Source: Hyphomicrobium sp. MC1 (GTDB lineage: Bacteria; Pseudomonadota; Alphaproteobacteria; Rhizobiales; Hyphomicrobiaceae). Taken from it: 64,000 bases of DNA. Shown piece after piece: positions 17,145 through 26,009 of this stretch. The first letter of the stretch is position 1. Each line of letters opens with the position of its first letter. The notes beneath the pieces were generated by a model. That model saw only the letters and a list, made by a program, of their open reading frames with translations, did not search any database and was not told where the DNA came from. The DNA lies in assembly GCF_000253295.1 (NCBI RefSeq), contig NC_015717.1, positions 4,154,001-4,218,000 on the forward strand, read 5' to 3'. Made by a program: the position numbers and the translations under genes.

Positions 17145-17560
17145 TAGGACCTCAGAAGATCAATGGTCATCGAGACGATTTCGCGAACCTGCTTGATGAC
17201 TTGAGTGTTGGCGGTATAGGAGCGCGAGGCTTCGCGCATGTCGGCGAGCTCGGTCATCATGTCGACGTTGGGCATCTTTACGTAGCCCTTGGCGTCGGCT
17301 GCGGGATGGCCGGGCATATATTCGGTACGGAACGGAGCCTGATCGCGCGAAACATCTTCGACCTGTACGAGGTCGGTACCGCTCGCTTCGTCGGCGACCG
17401 ATTCGAAGTTCACAGTCTTGCGCTGATAGGGATCGGCGCCAGCTGTCTTGCCGGTCGAGTCGGCGTTGGCGATGTTCTCCGACACGACACGCATGCGCGT
17501 CGATTGCGCGAAAAGACCGTTCGATGCGGCTCTCGTTGCGGCTATGAGCGGATCATTCAT
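17144..17560 (-). CDS. flgC: Flagellar proximal rod protein FlgC
   Basis: FlgC is a proximal rod subunit. The 138-residue protein has the rod-family N-terminus (MRVVSENIANADSTGKTAG), the FlgC motif VKMPNVDMMTELADMREASR, and the C-terminal helix (YTANTQVIKQVREIVSMTID). It is followed immediately by fliE and preceded by flgB with 3 nt between. Confidence 0.97.
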   Translation of the reverse strand: MNDPLIAATRAASNGLFAQSTRMRVVSENIANADSTGKTAGADPYQRKTVNFESVADEASGTDLVQVEDVSRDQAPFRTEYMPGHPAADAKGYVKMPNVDMMTELADMREASRSYTANTQVIKQVREIVSMTIDLLRS

Positions 17561-17563
17561 CGT

Positions 17564-17941
17564 TTAGCCTTTCGTCACCGATTGCAGCATTCGATCGAAT
17601 GTTTTCATGATCTGGGTGTTGAGCGAGTAGCTGCGCATGACGTCGTTAGATTTCAGGAATTCCTGTTCCATATTGACGTCATTGCCGGAAACCAGAACCT
17701 CCGCCTGACCGTCGCCATTGTCCTGATTGCTGATGGCGTCGAATTCGGGCGAGGAGAAATGCTGCGGGCTCGTTGCGGCCATCGGCACGGAGGTGTGCAT
17801 TGCGGCATCAAAGCTTTCGACGTCCTTCGCTTTGTAGCCGGGCGTGTTGGCATTGGCGATGTTCGACGAAATGACCGATTGGCGCTGCGCAAGCCACTCG
17901 TTCTGACGGAATGCGAGATTGAAGAGTTGCATCGGCTGCAT
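17564..17941 (-). CDS. flgB: Flagellar proximal rod protein FlgB
   Basis: FlgB is a proximal rod subunit. The protein has 125 residues from the ATG at 17,941, which follows CCAGGA at a good distance; an in-frame TTG at 17,947 and an ATG at 17,932 are alternatives. Motifs are RQSVISSNIANANTPGYKAK near the N-terminus and EFLKSNDVMRSYSLNTQIMK near the C-terminus. It begins the flgB-flgC-fliE-flgG-flgA-flgI-motE-flgH-fliL-fliP run, and the 100-nt gap upstream should hold the operon promoter. Confidence 0.96.
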   Translation of the reverse strand: MQPMQLFNLAFRQNEWLAQRQSVISSNIANANTPGYKAKDVESFDAAMHTSVPMAATSPQHFSSPEFDAISNQDNGDGQAEVLVSGNDVNMEQEFLKSNDVMRSYSLNTQIMKTFDRMLQSVTKG

Positions 17942-18041
17942 GATCAAATCCTGGATAGCCCGTTATCTTTGTGCACTCGCTCGCTTGCGTAAGACTGGAC
18001 AGAGGTCGAAATGGACAAATCCAACCTGCCAAACTCAGACG

Positions 18042-18461
18042 TCAATTGAGACGGGCTTCGCCCAGGGCCTCATGGAGCCTGATCGTATTTTGGCTCGGGC
18101 CGACCGTGTCACCTTCAAATGATATGTACGTAATTTCGACGGCGGCCTCTTTGGCCTCCAGCATCAGGCGAAAATAGACGTGAACGGACTGATGGTGGAA
18201 TTCCATATCGAGACAGACGCGCGGCAGGACGCCCCATTCCAGATAGACGTCGCCAGCGTGGCCGAAGCTCAGCGTTTCAGGCTTGAACGATAACTCGATC
18301 GACGACTGAACGAGCGAACCCACGCTCGCGATCTGCCCAGTCTTCAAATAACTGACGAGATCCGGCAGGTCGATCAATCGTAGATCGGTCGCCACGCTCC
18401 GAATGCTGTCTCCGAGAATCTTCTCACGAACCTGCGAATGATCGATGCGTATTGGAATCAT
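18042..18461 (-). CDS. Unknown protein encoded between flhB and flgB
   Basis: This is a 139-residue soluble protein with no signal peptide, membrane helix or motif I recognise. It looks like a mixed alpha/beta domain: an N-terminal helical part (LRLIDLPDLVSYLKTGQIAS) followed by several beta-strand-like stretches (SIELSFKPETLSFG, CLDMEFHHQSVHVYFRLML, AAVEITYISF). It starts 14 nt after flhB ends on the same strand and precedes flgB, so it is probably part of a flagellar transcript. A motility role is inferred from position only. Confidence 0.6.
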   Translation of the reverse strand: MIPIRIDHSQVREKILGDSIRSVATDLRLIDLPDLVSYLKTGQIASVGSLVQSSIELSFKPETLSFGHAGDVYLEWGVLPRVCLDMEFHHQSVHVYFRLMLEAKEAAVEITYISFEGDTVGPSQNTIRLHEALGEARLN

Positions 18462-18475
18462 CGACTGCTTTTCCC

Positions 18476-19561
18476 TTAGGCGCGAATGGTGCCCGCTCCA
18501 TTCTTCCCGGCCTGGAGGCGAAGAAGAATTTGTGCAACCGCTTTGTAGAATTCGACGGGGATCATTTGATCCACTTCCACTTTTGCATACAGGGACCTTG
18601 CGAGAGCCTTGTCTTCTATGACTGGAATGTCATTTTCTTCAGCGATCCGACGAATTGACAAGGCAATAAGATCTTGTCCCTTCGCAACGACTCGCGGCGC
18701 ACCGCCTTCTGAACGCACGTAACGAAGCGCGACGGCGAAATGCGTTGGATTCGCGATGACAAGAGTTGCGCGCGGGACGGCCGACATCATTCGCTGGCGT
18801 AGGCGCGAACGAGCGATGGACAGGCGTTTTGCCTTGATATGTGGATCACCTTCGGCCTGTTTGCGCTCGTCCTTGACCTGTTGTGGCGCCATTCGCAGGG
18901 ATCGCCGCCAAAGAATTTGAGCGACGGGATAATCGAAGATCAGGAGCGCAAACGACATCAGCGCAAGAGCGATCAGGAGGATAACGACACTCTGTTGCGA
19001 TAATTCCAATATGGCCGCCGGATCGTGCCAGATCGAATTCGTAAAATCGTGCCACAGATACATCAGGATGGCGCTGGTTATGATCGTCACGACGGACAAT
19101 CGCAGCGTGAGCTTCAGAAACTCGACAAAACCGGAGGCGCTAAAAAGGCGCTTGAAGCCTTTTGCCGGCGACAATCGGGAAATGTCCGGCATCACGCGTT
19201 TAAATATCAGAGCCGGCGTATTCTGAGCCACGGACGCGATCACGCCTGCCGCCGTGAATGTCAGAATGATCGGAGCGGTGATCGTCGCGGCTGTTTTTCC
19301 GACGACGTCGAAAAGCAAACTGAGATCGCCGCCGTTCTCGATGCGAATCGAACCGGCATTGGCAAGCAGCCCGCGCAACAGATCAGTGAAGTGAATAATG
19401 AACGTCTGGCCGAGCACGGCGATGACGAGAAGCGCGCCAAGCAGGTAGGTAAAGTTCGTGGCTTCCCGCGACATGGGAACGTTGCCGTCGCCGCGCGCAT
19501 CGTTCAGACGTTTGTCAGTCGCTTCTTCTGTGCGACTGTCTTTATCCTGTTCTTCGGCCAC
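18476..19561 (-). CDS. flhB: Flagellar export switch protein FlhB
   Basis: FlhB is the inner-membrane export component whose cytoplasmic domain switches substrate specificity. The 361-residue protein has a polar N-terminus (KDSRTEEATDKRLNDARGDG), four membrane helices and the C-terminal domain with the autocleavage motif NPTH (VIANPTHFAVALRY). It uses a GTG start with GAGGGAA upstream. It follows fliG by 24 nt in the motA-fliM-fliN-fliG-flhB run. Confidence 0.97.
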   Translation of the reverse strand: MAEEQDKDSRTEEATDKRLNDARGDGNVPMSREATNFTYLLGALLVIAVLGQTFIIHFTDLLRGLLANAGSIRIENGGDLSLLFDVVGKTAATITAPIILTFTAAGVIASVAQNTPALIFKRVMPDISRLSPAKGFKRLFSASGFVEFLKLTLRLSVVTIITSAILMYLWHDFTNSIWHDPAAILELSQQSVVILLIALALMSFALLIFDYPVAQILWRRSLRMAPQQVKDERKQAEGDPHIKAKRLSIARSRLRQRMMSAVPRATLVIANPTHFAVALRYVRSEGGAPRVVAKGQDLIALSIRRIAEENDIPVIEDKALARSLYAKVEVDQMIPVEFYKAVAQILLRLQAGKNGAGTIRA

Positions 19562-19585
19562 GGGCTCGTTCCCTCATTGGCCGAT

Positions 19586-20590
19586 CTAGGCGGCCGCTCC
19601 GGAGATATCTATCAAACCGTCGGCGGCGAGACGCAGAACCGAATCGACAATCGTCCGGCGCGCGTCGACGATATCGCGGGGAGGAACGTTTGCCGGGCTT
19701 TGCAATTCCGCTTCCGCCATGCGGCGCGCGCGCGGCGCCAGGGCGGAGAGAACCTTGGTCTGCAGCTCTGCGTCGGTTCCCTGAAGTGCAAGGACCGTCC
19801 GCTCGACCGGAATTCCGTCCATAAGAACAGTGAGGGCGCGTGCAGGAAGCCGTAGCAGATCTTCGAACTTGAAGAGCATCTTGCGGATGGCTTCCGCGTC
19901 CTTGGGCTTGACGCTTGCCAGATATTCAAGCGCTTGGACCGACTCCTCTTTATCCATATTGTTGAGGATGCCGGCCAGCGAAACGTATTTGTCCGACGAG
20001 CGGCGATCGACGTCGAACAGCTCGTCATGCAAGCCGCTCTCCAGCGCCTCGACGACTTGCGGCGAGATCTGGCCCATGCCCAGGATGCGGTTCAGCAAGT
20101 CATTGCGCTTGGCGACCGGGAACGATTTCAAAAGCGCAGACGCGCGTTCGCTGCCGAGACGATCGAGATAGTAGGCGGCAACTTGCGGAGATTGGTTCTG
20201 GAAGTGTCCAACGATGATGTCATCAGGGAGCGCCGCCAGCTGAGCCCAGACGTCTTGCCGTGCAATGAACTGGTCGTTTGCATCACCGGACGATCTGTTT
20301 TCGGAGATGACATCCGTGACCAGGCGTCGGACATCCTCGGCGCGTCCGAGAAACGGTGCACCCTGGCCGAACTGGTTCTCGAATTCCTCAACGATGCCTT
20401 CGAGTTCGGCAGCGGTAATGGTCGGCATGATTTCAGCCGAGCGGACGAGAATATTCAGCTCTTCGGGATTGAACTTCTTCAGCAGACCACTGGCGCGCTG
20501 CTTGCCGAGTGCAAGAAGAAGAACGCCGACCTTTTCAGGTCCCGACAGGGCTCGCGAGTTTCCGGTTTGCATTGATGACGGGTCTCGCAT
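19586..20590 (-). CDS. fliG: Flagellar motor switch protein FliG
   Basis: FliG is the C-ring protein that contacts the MotA stator and generates torque. The 334-residue protein has the N-terminal FliF-binding domain (LSGPEKVGVLLLALGKQRAS), the middle domain (HFQNQSPQVAAYYLDRLGSE) and the C-terminal torque domain (FKFEDLLRLPARALTVLMDG) with its charged residues. An in-frame ATG at 20,572 is an alternative start. It lies between fliN and flhB, all on the minus strand. Confidence 0.96.
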   Translation of the reverse strand: MRDPSSMQTGNSRALSGPEKVGVLLLALGKQRASGLLKKFNPEELNILVRSAEIMPTITAAELEGIVEEFENQFGQGAPFLGRAEDVRRLVTDVISENRSSGDANDQFIARQDVWAQLAALPDDIIVGHFQNQSPQVAAYYLDRLGSERASALLKSFPVAKRNDLLNRILGMGQISPQVVEALESGLHDELFDVDRRSSDKYVSLAGILNNMDKEESVQALEYLASVKPKDAEAIRKMLFKFEDLLRLPARALTVLMDGIPVERTVLALQGTDAELQTKVLSALAPRARRMAEAELQSPANVPPRDIVDARRTIVDSVLRLAADGLIDISGAAA

Positions 20591-20606
20591 CGAGCATCAG
20601 CTACTA

Positions 20607-21029
20607 TTATTTCGTAACGCCTGGAATCGCGCCGACCTGCGTCAGCACCACACCGAAGCGCGATGTTCCTTCGTTCAAAACAACCACCTCGCCACGCGCG
20701 ATCAGACGGCCGTTGACCAGAATATCGACGGGGTCGCCGACCATCTTGTCGAGTTTGACGACGGAGCCTTTTGTGAGCTTCGCAAGGGTCGCTACCGGCA
20801 TTTTCGCCGAACCGAGCACCACCTTCATCATGACCGGCAGGCCCATGATCATGGCGCTGTTATTGCCAAAATCCGACGCTGTCGATGGATCTGCCTCCGC
20901 CTGCGCGGGCTCGGCGATACCGGCGATTTGCCCGACACCGAATTCAGCAGCACCGGACATCGGCTGCTCGAAGGCGGCTTCTACCCCGTCGGGTGTATTG
21001 TCCGATTGGTCGATATCACTCGACATCAT
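20607..21029 (-). CDS. fliN: Flagellar motor switch protein FliN
   Basis: FliN forms the base of the C-ring and binds export proteins. The 140-residue protein has an acidic, Ala/Pro-rich N-terminal third and the SpoA domain in the C-terminal half (VLGSAKMPVATLAKLTKGSV, LDKMVGDPVDILVNGRLIAR, GEVVVLNEGTSRFGV). Two consecutive ATG codons are possible starts. It follows fliM by 81 nt and precedes fliG by 16 nt. Confidence 0.94.
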   Translation of the reverse strand: MMSSDIDQSDNTPDGVEAAFEQPMSGAAEFGVGQIAGIAEPAQAEADPSTASDFGNNSAMIMGLPVMMKVVLGSAKMPVATLAKLTKGSVVKLDKMVGDPVDILVNGRLIARGEVVVLNEGTSRFGVVLTQVGAIPGVTK

Positions 21030-21110
21030 GGCAGATGATTTCCTTGCGCTAGCACTTCCGGAGCTGATTTTATGACTTGAAACATGCCGGAGCCTTGAGG
21101 TGTCGACGGA

Positions 21111-22091
21111 TCAGAGGCCATAGAATTCATCAACCGCCTCTCTTTCATGATCGAATTCTTGATCGACGCGGAGGATCAAGCCGTGATCGCGCTTGCCAAG
21201 CTCGCACCAGAACAGCGGACTTTCGTCGGCGTCGAGGCGGACGCGAGACATGGATGAGAGTTGAAGCTCGATGACGGAGCCGACTTTGAATTTCTCGACT
21301 TCTCCGAGCGCGATCGTGCGCTCTTCGAGCACGCCATTGAGCCCGATGAAGGCGCGGGCGATCTCTTCGGCAAGTTGCTTCGACCACATCGGATCGTCGT
21401 TGGTGTCCGGTCGGCCCGGCGCCGGGCTGGCGACTTCTCCGGGGACAGCCGTCACGAGCAAATCGCGAATGGTTTCGAGTGCGGCCTGCGGGATGACCAC
21501 CGTCACCTGACCTTCGTGACCGTCATAGTCCAGCGCAAGCCGCGCCGCGATCACCGGCGATGACGGGCCGAGGTTGGGTTCGAGCTCAATCTTTTCGACG
21601 ATGTCGCCGACATCGAAATCGACGTCGACAAGAATGGAAAAGGCGTTCGTCAGCGCCCGCGAGACGCGACGAAACAGAACGCGTAAAACGTTGGCGTCGG
21701 TGGGTGTCGGCTTGCGCTTCGGGAGGCCGGTGCGCGGGATGCTTTCGCTGCCCGTCGCGGCCTCGACGAAAAGCAGGCTGATGGCCGGATCGGCGATGAA
21801 ATATAGCCAGCTCCGCCATCTCTCGGCCCGAACCACGCCCGCGAATGCGCCAGCCGGAAGCGTGCACGTATCATCGATCGTCGAAGCAAAAAGCTCGATG
21901 AGGCGAACGCGCAACGGAATGTGCGAAAGACTGCCGACTTCCTCAGCCATGATGCGCGGCAACTGGCCAAAAATCATTTGCAGGCCGGGAAGACGATCCG
22001 GCCGGTTTTGGCCGGCTGAAAGCGCCCGTTCCAGTGATTTTTCAGATTCCCGCAGCGATAGCGTCGCTTCCAACAGCGCGTCATCCGACAT
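21111..22091 (-). CDS. fliM: Flagellar motor switch protein FliM (divergent)
   Basis: FliM is the middle layer of the C-ring and normally receives CheY-phosphate. This 326-residue protein has a FliM middle domain (LPRIMAEEVGSLSHIPLRVR) and a C-terminal SpoA domain (ALGEVEKFKVGSVIELQLSS). The N-terminus, MSDDALLEATLSLRESEKS, lacks a clear copy of the CheY-binding motif (LSQ.EIDAL). Divergent FliM proteins are known in Rhizobiales, and position between motA and fliN supports the call. Confidence 0.88.
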   Translation of the reverse strand: MSDDALLEATLSLRESEKSLERALSAGQNRPDRLPGLQMIFGQLPRIMAEEVGSLSHIPLRVRLIELFASTIDDTCTLPAGAFAGVVRAERWRSWLYFIADPAISLLFVEAATGSESIPRTGLPKRKPTPTDANVLRVLFRRVSRALTNAFSILVDVDFDVGDIVEKIELEPNLGPSSPVIAARLALDYDGHEGQVTVVIPQAALETIRDLLVTAVPGEVASPAPGRPDTNDDPMWSKQLAEEIARAFIGLNGVLEERTIALGEVEKFKVGSVIELQLSSMSRVRLDADESPLFWCELGKRDHGLILRVDQEFDHEREAVDEFYGL

Positions 22092-22166
22092 GATGGCCGC
22101 CCCAAATTTGCGTTTCGACGCAGACAGGCGACCGGCCGATCAGAGTGCGGAGCAGTCGCGTGTTCA

Positions 22167-23051
22167 TTACGCCGCCTTTCTGTCCTGGCCTGAAGTTGCG
22201 CCACCGCCCATCGTCGCGGTCTCGACCTCGTTGATCGTCGGACGCTCATACGCGGAGATCGCCTTACGGCCGTGCTCGATAGCGACCTGGGGCATGGCTC
22301 CGTTCATGAACGCTAGGAGCGACTGCTTGACGATGACGTAAGACCGCAACTTCTTATCGCGAATGATCTTCACCTTCGTCGCCAGCGGTCCGACGACCGC
22401 ATACGAAAAGAAGATGCCCGCGAACGTGCCGACCAGAGCGGACGCGATGAGGTGTCCGAGAATTTCCGGAGACTGGTCGATTGCGCCCATCGCCTTCACG
22501 ACACCCAGGACGGCTGCGACGATGCCGAGCGCCGGCAAGCCGTCGCCGACTGCGACGAGCGCGTGATAGGCCTTCATCTTGTCGTGACGTACCGTCTCGA
22601 TCTCTTCATCCATCAGGGCTTCTATTTCGTGCGTACGCGCGTTGCCCATGATGATGAGACGAAAATAATCGCAGATGAAAGTCGTCAGTTCTTCGTTGGC
22701 AAGCACCGTCGGCGCACGTTTGAAGACTTCCGACTCGTTCGGTGCGTCGATAATCATTTCCATTTCGGCGCGCGATTTATCGCGCAGCTCGCGCATCATG
22801 AAGAAGAGCAGGGCGAGAACCTCAATGTTCTCGTCTTTGGTCGGCGTGCTGCTCTTGAAGGCCTCAATCGTCGCCTTCCCGGCATCCTTGATGACTTTCA
22901 TAGGATTGGCGACCACGAACGTGCCTAGCGCCGCGCCCATGATGATGACGTATTCCCAGGGCTGCCAGATGACCAGCACGTGGCCGCCCATGGCCGCGAA
23001 GCCGCCTAGCATACAGGCGAGAGTGATAATCAGGCCGACGATAATGGTCAC
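22167..23051 (-). CDS. motA: Flagellar motor stator protein MotA
   Basis: MotA forms the pentameric stator ring around MotB and drives rotation by contacting FliG. The 294-residue protein has four membrane helices, an N-terminal MTIIVGLIITLACMLGG segment, a large cytoplasmic loop with RHDKMKAYHALVAVGDGLPA, and the conserved third-helix Pro region (LGIVAAVLGVVKAMG). It heads the motA-fliM-fliN-fliG-flhB run and is divergent from flgF across a 167-nt gap that must contain both promoters. Confidence 0.97.
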   Translation of the reverse strand: MTIIVGLIITLACMLGGFAAMGGHVLVIWQPWEYVIIMGAALGTFVVANPMKVIKDAGKATIEAFKSSTPTKDENIEVLALLFFMMRELRDKSRAEMEMIIDAPNESEVFKRAPTVLANEELTTFICDYFRLIIMGNARTHEIEALMDEEIETVRHDKMKAYHALVAVGDGLPALGIVAAVLGVVKAMGAIDQSPEILGHLIASALVGTFAGIFFSYAVVGPLATKVKIIRDKKLRSYVIVKQSLLAFMNGAMPQVAIEHGRKAISAYERPTINEVETATMGGGATSGQDRKAA

Positions 23052-23218
23052 GTGAGCTTCCCGGAGCGAATTCTAACCGTAGCCATAAGGGGCGCTTTGG
23101 CTTGCGTGGGACTTGTCCCTCCGTATTGGCGCGCGCACGCGTCCTTTGAGTCAGCCCGCCACAAGTTCTTGAGGCTAGCCTTCCCCTAAAGCTGGTCCTG
23201 ACAGAATCGATTCACGGC

Positions 23219-23941
23219 ATGCAATCCAATATCTACGTCGCTCTTTCTGCCCAGTTGTCGCTGCAGCGGCGCCTCGACACGCTGGCAAATAATGTCGCCA
23301 ACGTGAACACCGTAGGCTATCGCGGCGAGGAGGTCTCTTTCGAGGAGCTTGTCTCGCAGCCAGGCAAGGACTCTGTGAGCTTCGTCTCGAAAGGCGAAAA
23401 TCACATATCGACCAAGACAGGCGAAATCACGCAGACCGGCAATCCCCTTGACGTCGCCATCCGTGGCAACTCGTGGCTTGCCATCCAGACACCAAGCGGA
23501 GTTGTCTATACGCGCGACGGCCGTATGCAGATGGATAAGGAAGGCGTTTTGACAACACTTGAGGGCTATCCAGTCCTCGATGCTGGTGGCGTTCCGGTTC
23601 AGCTCAACCCTAATGATCCTCCGCCGACGATCAACAAGGCCGGCACGATTGAGCAGGCTGGCAACAATCTTGGGGCGCTTGGCCTTTATACGATGCCGCC
23701 AGGCGCTCGGCTGACGCGCGCCGAAGGTGTCGCCGTTACGTCCGACATCCAGCCGGTTGCTGAACTCGATTTCCTGCATAACGGCGTGTTGCAAGGCTAC
23801 GTCGAGAAATCAAACGTCAATCCTATTCTCGAGATGACGCACCTCATCACCCTGCAGCGGAATTTCCAGGGCGTCAGCACCATGCTGAGCGATACCGAAA
23901 CGTCGCTGACGGATGCCCTGAAGGCAATCGCGGGTTCGTGA
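23219..23941 (+). CDS. flgF: Flagellar proximal rod protein FlgF
   Basis: FlgF is a rod subunit. The 240-residue protein starts MQSNIYVALSAQLSLQRRLD and carries the rod signature LANNVANVNTVGYRGEEVSF, the FlgF/FlgG central domain (NPLDVAIRGNSWLAIQTPSG) and the C-terminal EMTHLITLQRNFQGVSTML. It is divergent from motA and is followed after 22 nt by fliI. Confidence 0.95.
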   Translation: MQSNIYVALSAQLSLQRRLDTLANNVANVNTVGYRGEEVSFEELVSQPGKDSVSFVSKGENHISTKTGEITQTGNPLDVAIRGNSWLAIQTPSGVVYTRDGRMQMDKEGVLTTLEGYPVLDAGGVPVQLNPNDPPPTINKAGTIEQAGNNLGALGLYTMPPGARLTRAEGVAVTSDIQPVAELDFLHNGVLQGYVEKSNVNPILEMTHLITLQRNFQGVSTMLSDTETSLTDALKAIAGS

Positions 23942-23963
23942 TGAAGCGCCAGGAGCATCATCG

Positions 23964-25331
23964 GTGAGCGCGGGCGCTGTAACGGCATTCGATCGCCTGG
24001 ACCTTCTGATGGCAACCGCTGCCGCGCGGTCGCCCGCGCATCGCGTTTCCGGCCGCGTGGTTCGTATCAGCACGACGTATCTCGTCGTTGCGGGCCTTTC
24101 GAAATTCGTATCGCTCGGGGATTGCGTGTCGATTTCCGGCATCGGCGGCACAATCCTCGCCGAAGTTGCGACGATCGAAAGCCAGACAATCAACGTCACG
24201 CCGTTTATCGCCGACCATCGAATCGAACTCGGCGCACGCGTTACGACGATGTCCGGACAACTGTCGCTGTCACCGGATGAATCCTGGCTTGGCCGCACGG
24301 TCAACGCGTTGGGCGAGCCTATCGATGATGCCGGTCCGCTCGTTCGCGGAGAGCGTGCTTATGCGGTTCAAGGTTCGCCGCCATCGCCGTTGCGTCGGAA
24401 TAGGTTAGGAACGCCGCTGACGACGGGCGTCAAAGCCATCGACCTTTTCACGCCCATCTGCGCCGGGCAGCGCATCGGCATCTTTGCGGGCTCTGGCGTC
24501 GGCAAGTCGACACTGCTTGCGATGTTGAGCCGCGCACCTTCGAGCGACGTCACAGTGCTGGCACTCGTAGGCGAACGAAGCCGCGAAGTCCGCGATTTTC
24601 TTGACGATACGCTCGGCGCGACGCGCTCACAGGTGGTCTCAGTCGTCGCGACGTCCGACGAAAGCCCGATGATGCGTCGCCTCGCGCCCAGCGCCGCCAT
24701 GTGCATTGCCGAATACTACCGCGACCGCGGCAAGACCGTGCTGCTCATCATCGACTCGCTGACGCGATACGCGCATGCCATGCGTGAACTGGCGCTGGCC
24801 GCCGATGAGCCGCCCGTTGCGCGCGGTTACCCGCCGAGCGTCTTCAGCAATCTGCCGAGGTTACTCGAACGGGCCGGACCGGGCGAAGCCGGCGCCGGAA
24901 CGATCACAGCCATTTTGTCCGTTCTCGTGGACGGCGATGACCATAACGATCCGATCGCCGACGCGACGCGCGGCATCCTAGACGGGCACATCGTCCTCGA
25001 TCGCAGCATCGCGAGCCAGGGCAGGCTGCCCGCGCTCGATCCGCTCGCCTCACTTTCGCGCCTCGCGCCGAAGATCAGGACAAAGAACCAGACGCAATTT
25101 GTGACGCAATTGATCGAAGTGATTTCGCGCTACGAAGACACCAGAGATCTTCGCGCGATCGGCGGCTATAAGGCCGGTAGCGATTTGACTCTCGACAAAG
25201 CCATGGAAATCGTGCCGCGCGTTTACGATGCTATGAAACAATCTCTCGACGAAGATCCCGTCGATGACGTCTATACGTATCTTTCTCAGGTTCTCCAGGG
25301 CGGGCAACGGCAGCACACCGCATCGCGCTAA
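23964..25331 (+). CDS. fliI: Flagellar export ATPase FliI
   Basis: FliI is the cytoplasmic hexameric ATPase that energises and unfolds flagellar export substrates. The 455-residue protein has the Walker A motif GSGVGKST at about residue 176, the type III ATPase signature PPSVFSNLPRLLERAG, and Walker B LLIIDSLTRYAHAMRE. The GTG start at 23,964 is supported by AGGAG eight bases upstream. It pairs with flgF, and its regulator fliH is on the other strand at 8,125. Confidence 0.97.
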   Translation: MSAGAVTAFDRLDLLMATAAARSPAHRVSGRVVRISTTYLVVAGLSKFVSLGDCVSISGIGGTILAEVATIESQTINVTPFIADHRIELGARVTTMSGQLSLSPDESWLGRTVNALGEPIDDAGPLVRGERAYAVQGSPPSPLRRNRLGTPLTTGVKAIDLFTPICAGQRIGIFAGSGVGKSTLLAMLSRAPSSDVTVLALVGERSREVRDFLDDTLGATRSQVVSVVATSDESPMMRRLAPSAAMCIAEYYRDRGKTVLLIIDSLTRYAHAMRELALAADEPPVARGYPPSVFSNLPRLLERAGPGEAGAGTITAILSVLVDGDDHNDPIADATRGILDGHIVLDRSIASQGRLPALDPLASLSRLAPKIRTKNQTQFVTQLIEVISRYEDTRDLRAIGGYKAGSDLTLDKAMEIVPRVYDAMKQSLDEDPVDDVYTYLSQVLQGGQRQHTASR

Positions 25332-25383
25332 AGTTTTGTTCGCTGCCGGCCAAACAACGTTCTGACCTCGGAGCGCAGCGACA

Positions 25384-25989
25384 ATGGTAAGTTCAACTGA
25401 AAATATCGGTCGCCTGGTCGCGAACGAAGTCCTTCTGCAGGCAGAGAGGCAGCTGCTTCAAAATCGCGACAAGTCCGGACAGCAGCCAACGGACAAGCAG
25501 CCGACCGCTACTCCCGCGCCAATTTCGCATAACGAGAAGGCGGTGTCGTCCGTCCTGCTGACGTTACTCGACGAACAGCTCGACGCCCGGCTGGCGGTCT
25601 CAGCGGACGGGTTCCGAAATCAGGCGCCGACACAGCAGCCTGCCGGCGATACGGCAGCGGGAGCGAGCCGGGTCGCGGCGCAATATGCCGAAGCTGACGC
25701 CGTATTCAGGCCGGACATGCCGACCGAGCAACGCCTCCTCCCGACTGATGCGACCAATCAGCAGGTGCTACTGGCTGCGGCTTCGCCTGAATTGCGAATG
25801 GCGATGCAAAGCGCGTTCTTTTCCGCGGCCGTACGCGCGCAAACCGAAACCGAAGAGACCACTGGTCGCAAGGGGCGGCGGAGTAGGCCTGAGACAGGCA
25901 TAAATGGCACCGTTCTTATTCGGATCGGATTGGCAGGCGTCGCTGGTCTCGCCGTGGCAATTCTGCTTGCGGCCGGTTTGGCGCGGTAG
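25384..25989 (+). CDS. Tail-anchored protein of unknown function after fliI
   Basis: The protein has 201 residues. Residues 1-170 are polar and rich in Gln, Ala, Thr and Glu, partly low in complexity. A charged stretch (GRKGRRSRPE) is followed by one C-terminal transmembrane helix (VLIRIGLAGVAGLAVAILLA, about residues 175-197), so it should be anchored by its tail with the bulk in the cytoplasm. No family is recognised. It follows fliI by 52 nt, the place where FliJ-like proteins are often encoded, but the membrane anchor does not fit FliJ. Confidence 0.6.
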   Translation: MVSSTENIGRLVANEVLLQAERQLLQNRDKSGQQPTDKQPTATPAPISHNEKAVSSVLLTLLDEQLDARLAVSADGFRNQAPTQQPAGDTAAGASRVAAQYAEADAVFRPDMPTEQRLLPTDATNQQVLLAAASPELRMAMQSAFFSAAVRAQTETEETTGRKGRRSRPETGINGTVLIRIGLAGVAGLAVAILLAAGLAR

Positions 25990-26009
25990 CCGCCTCAGCT
26001 TTCAAGGTC

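Noticed and set aside
25384..25989. FliJ assignment for the gene after fliI
   Set aside because: The protein is longer than FliJ, lacks its coiled-coil pattern and ends in a membrane helix.
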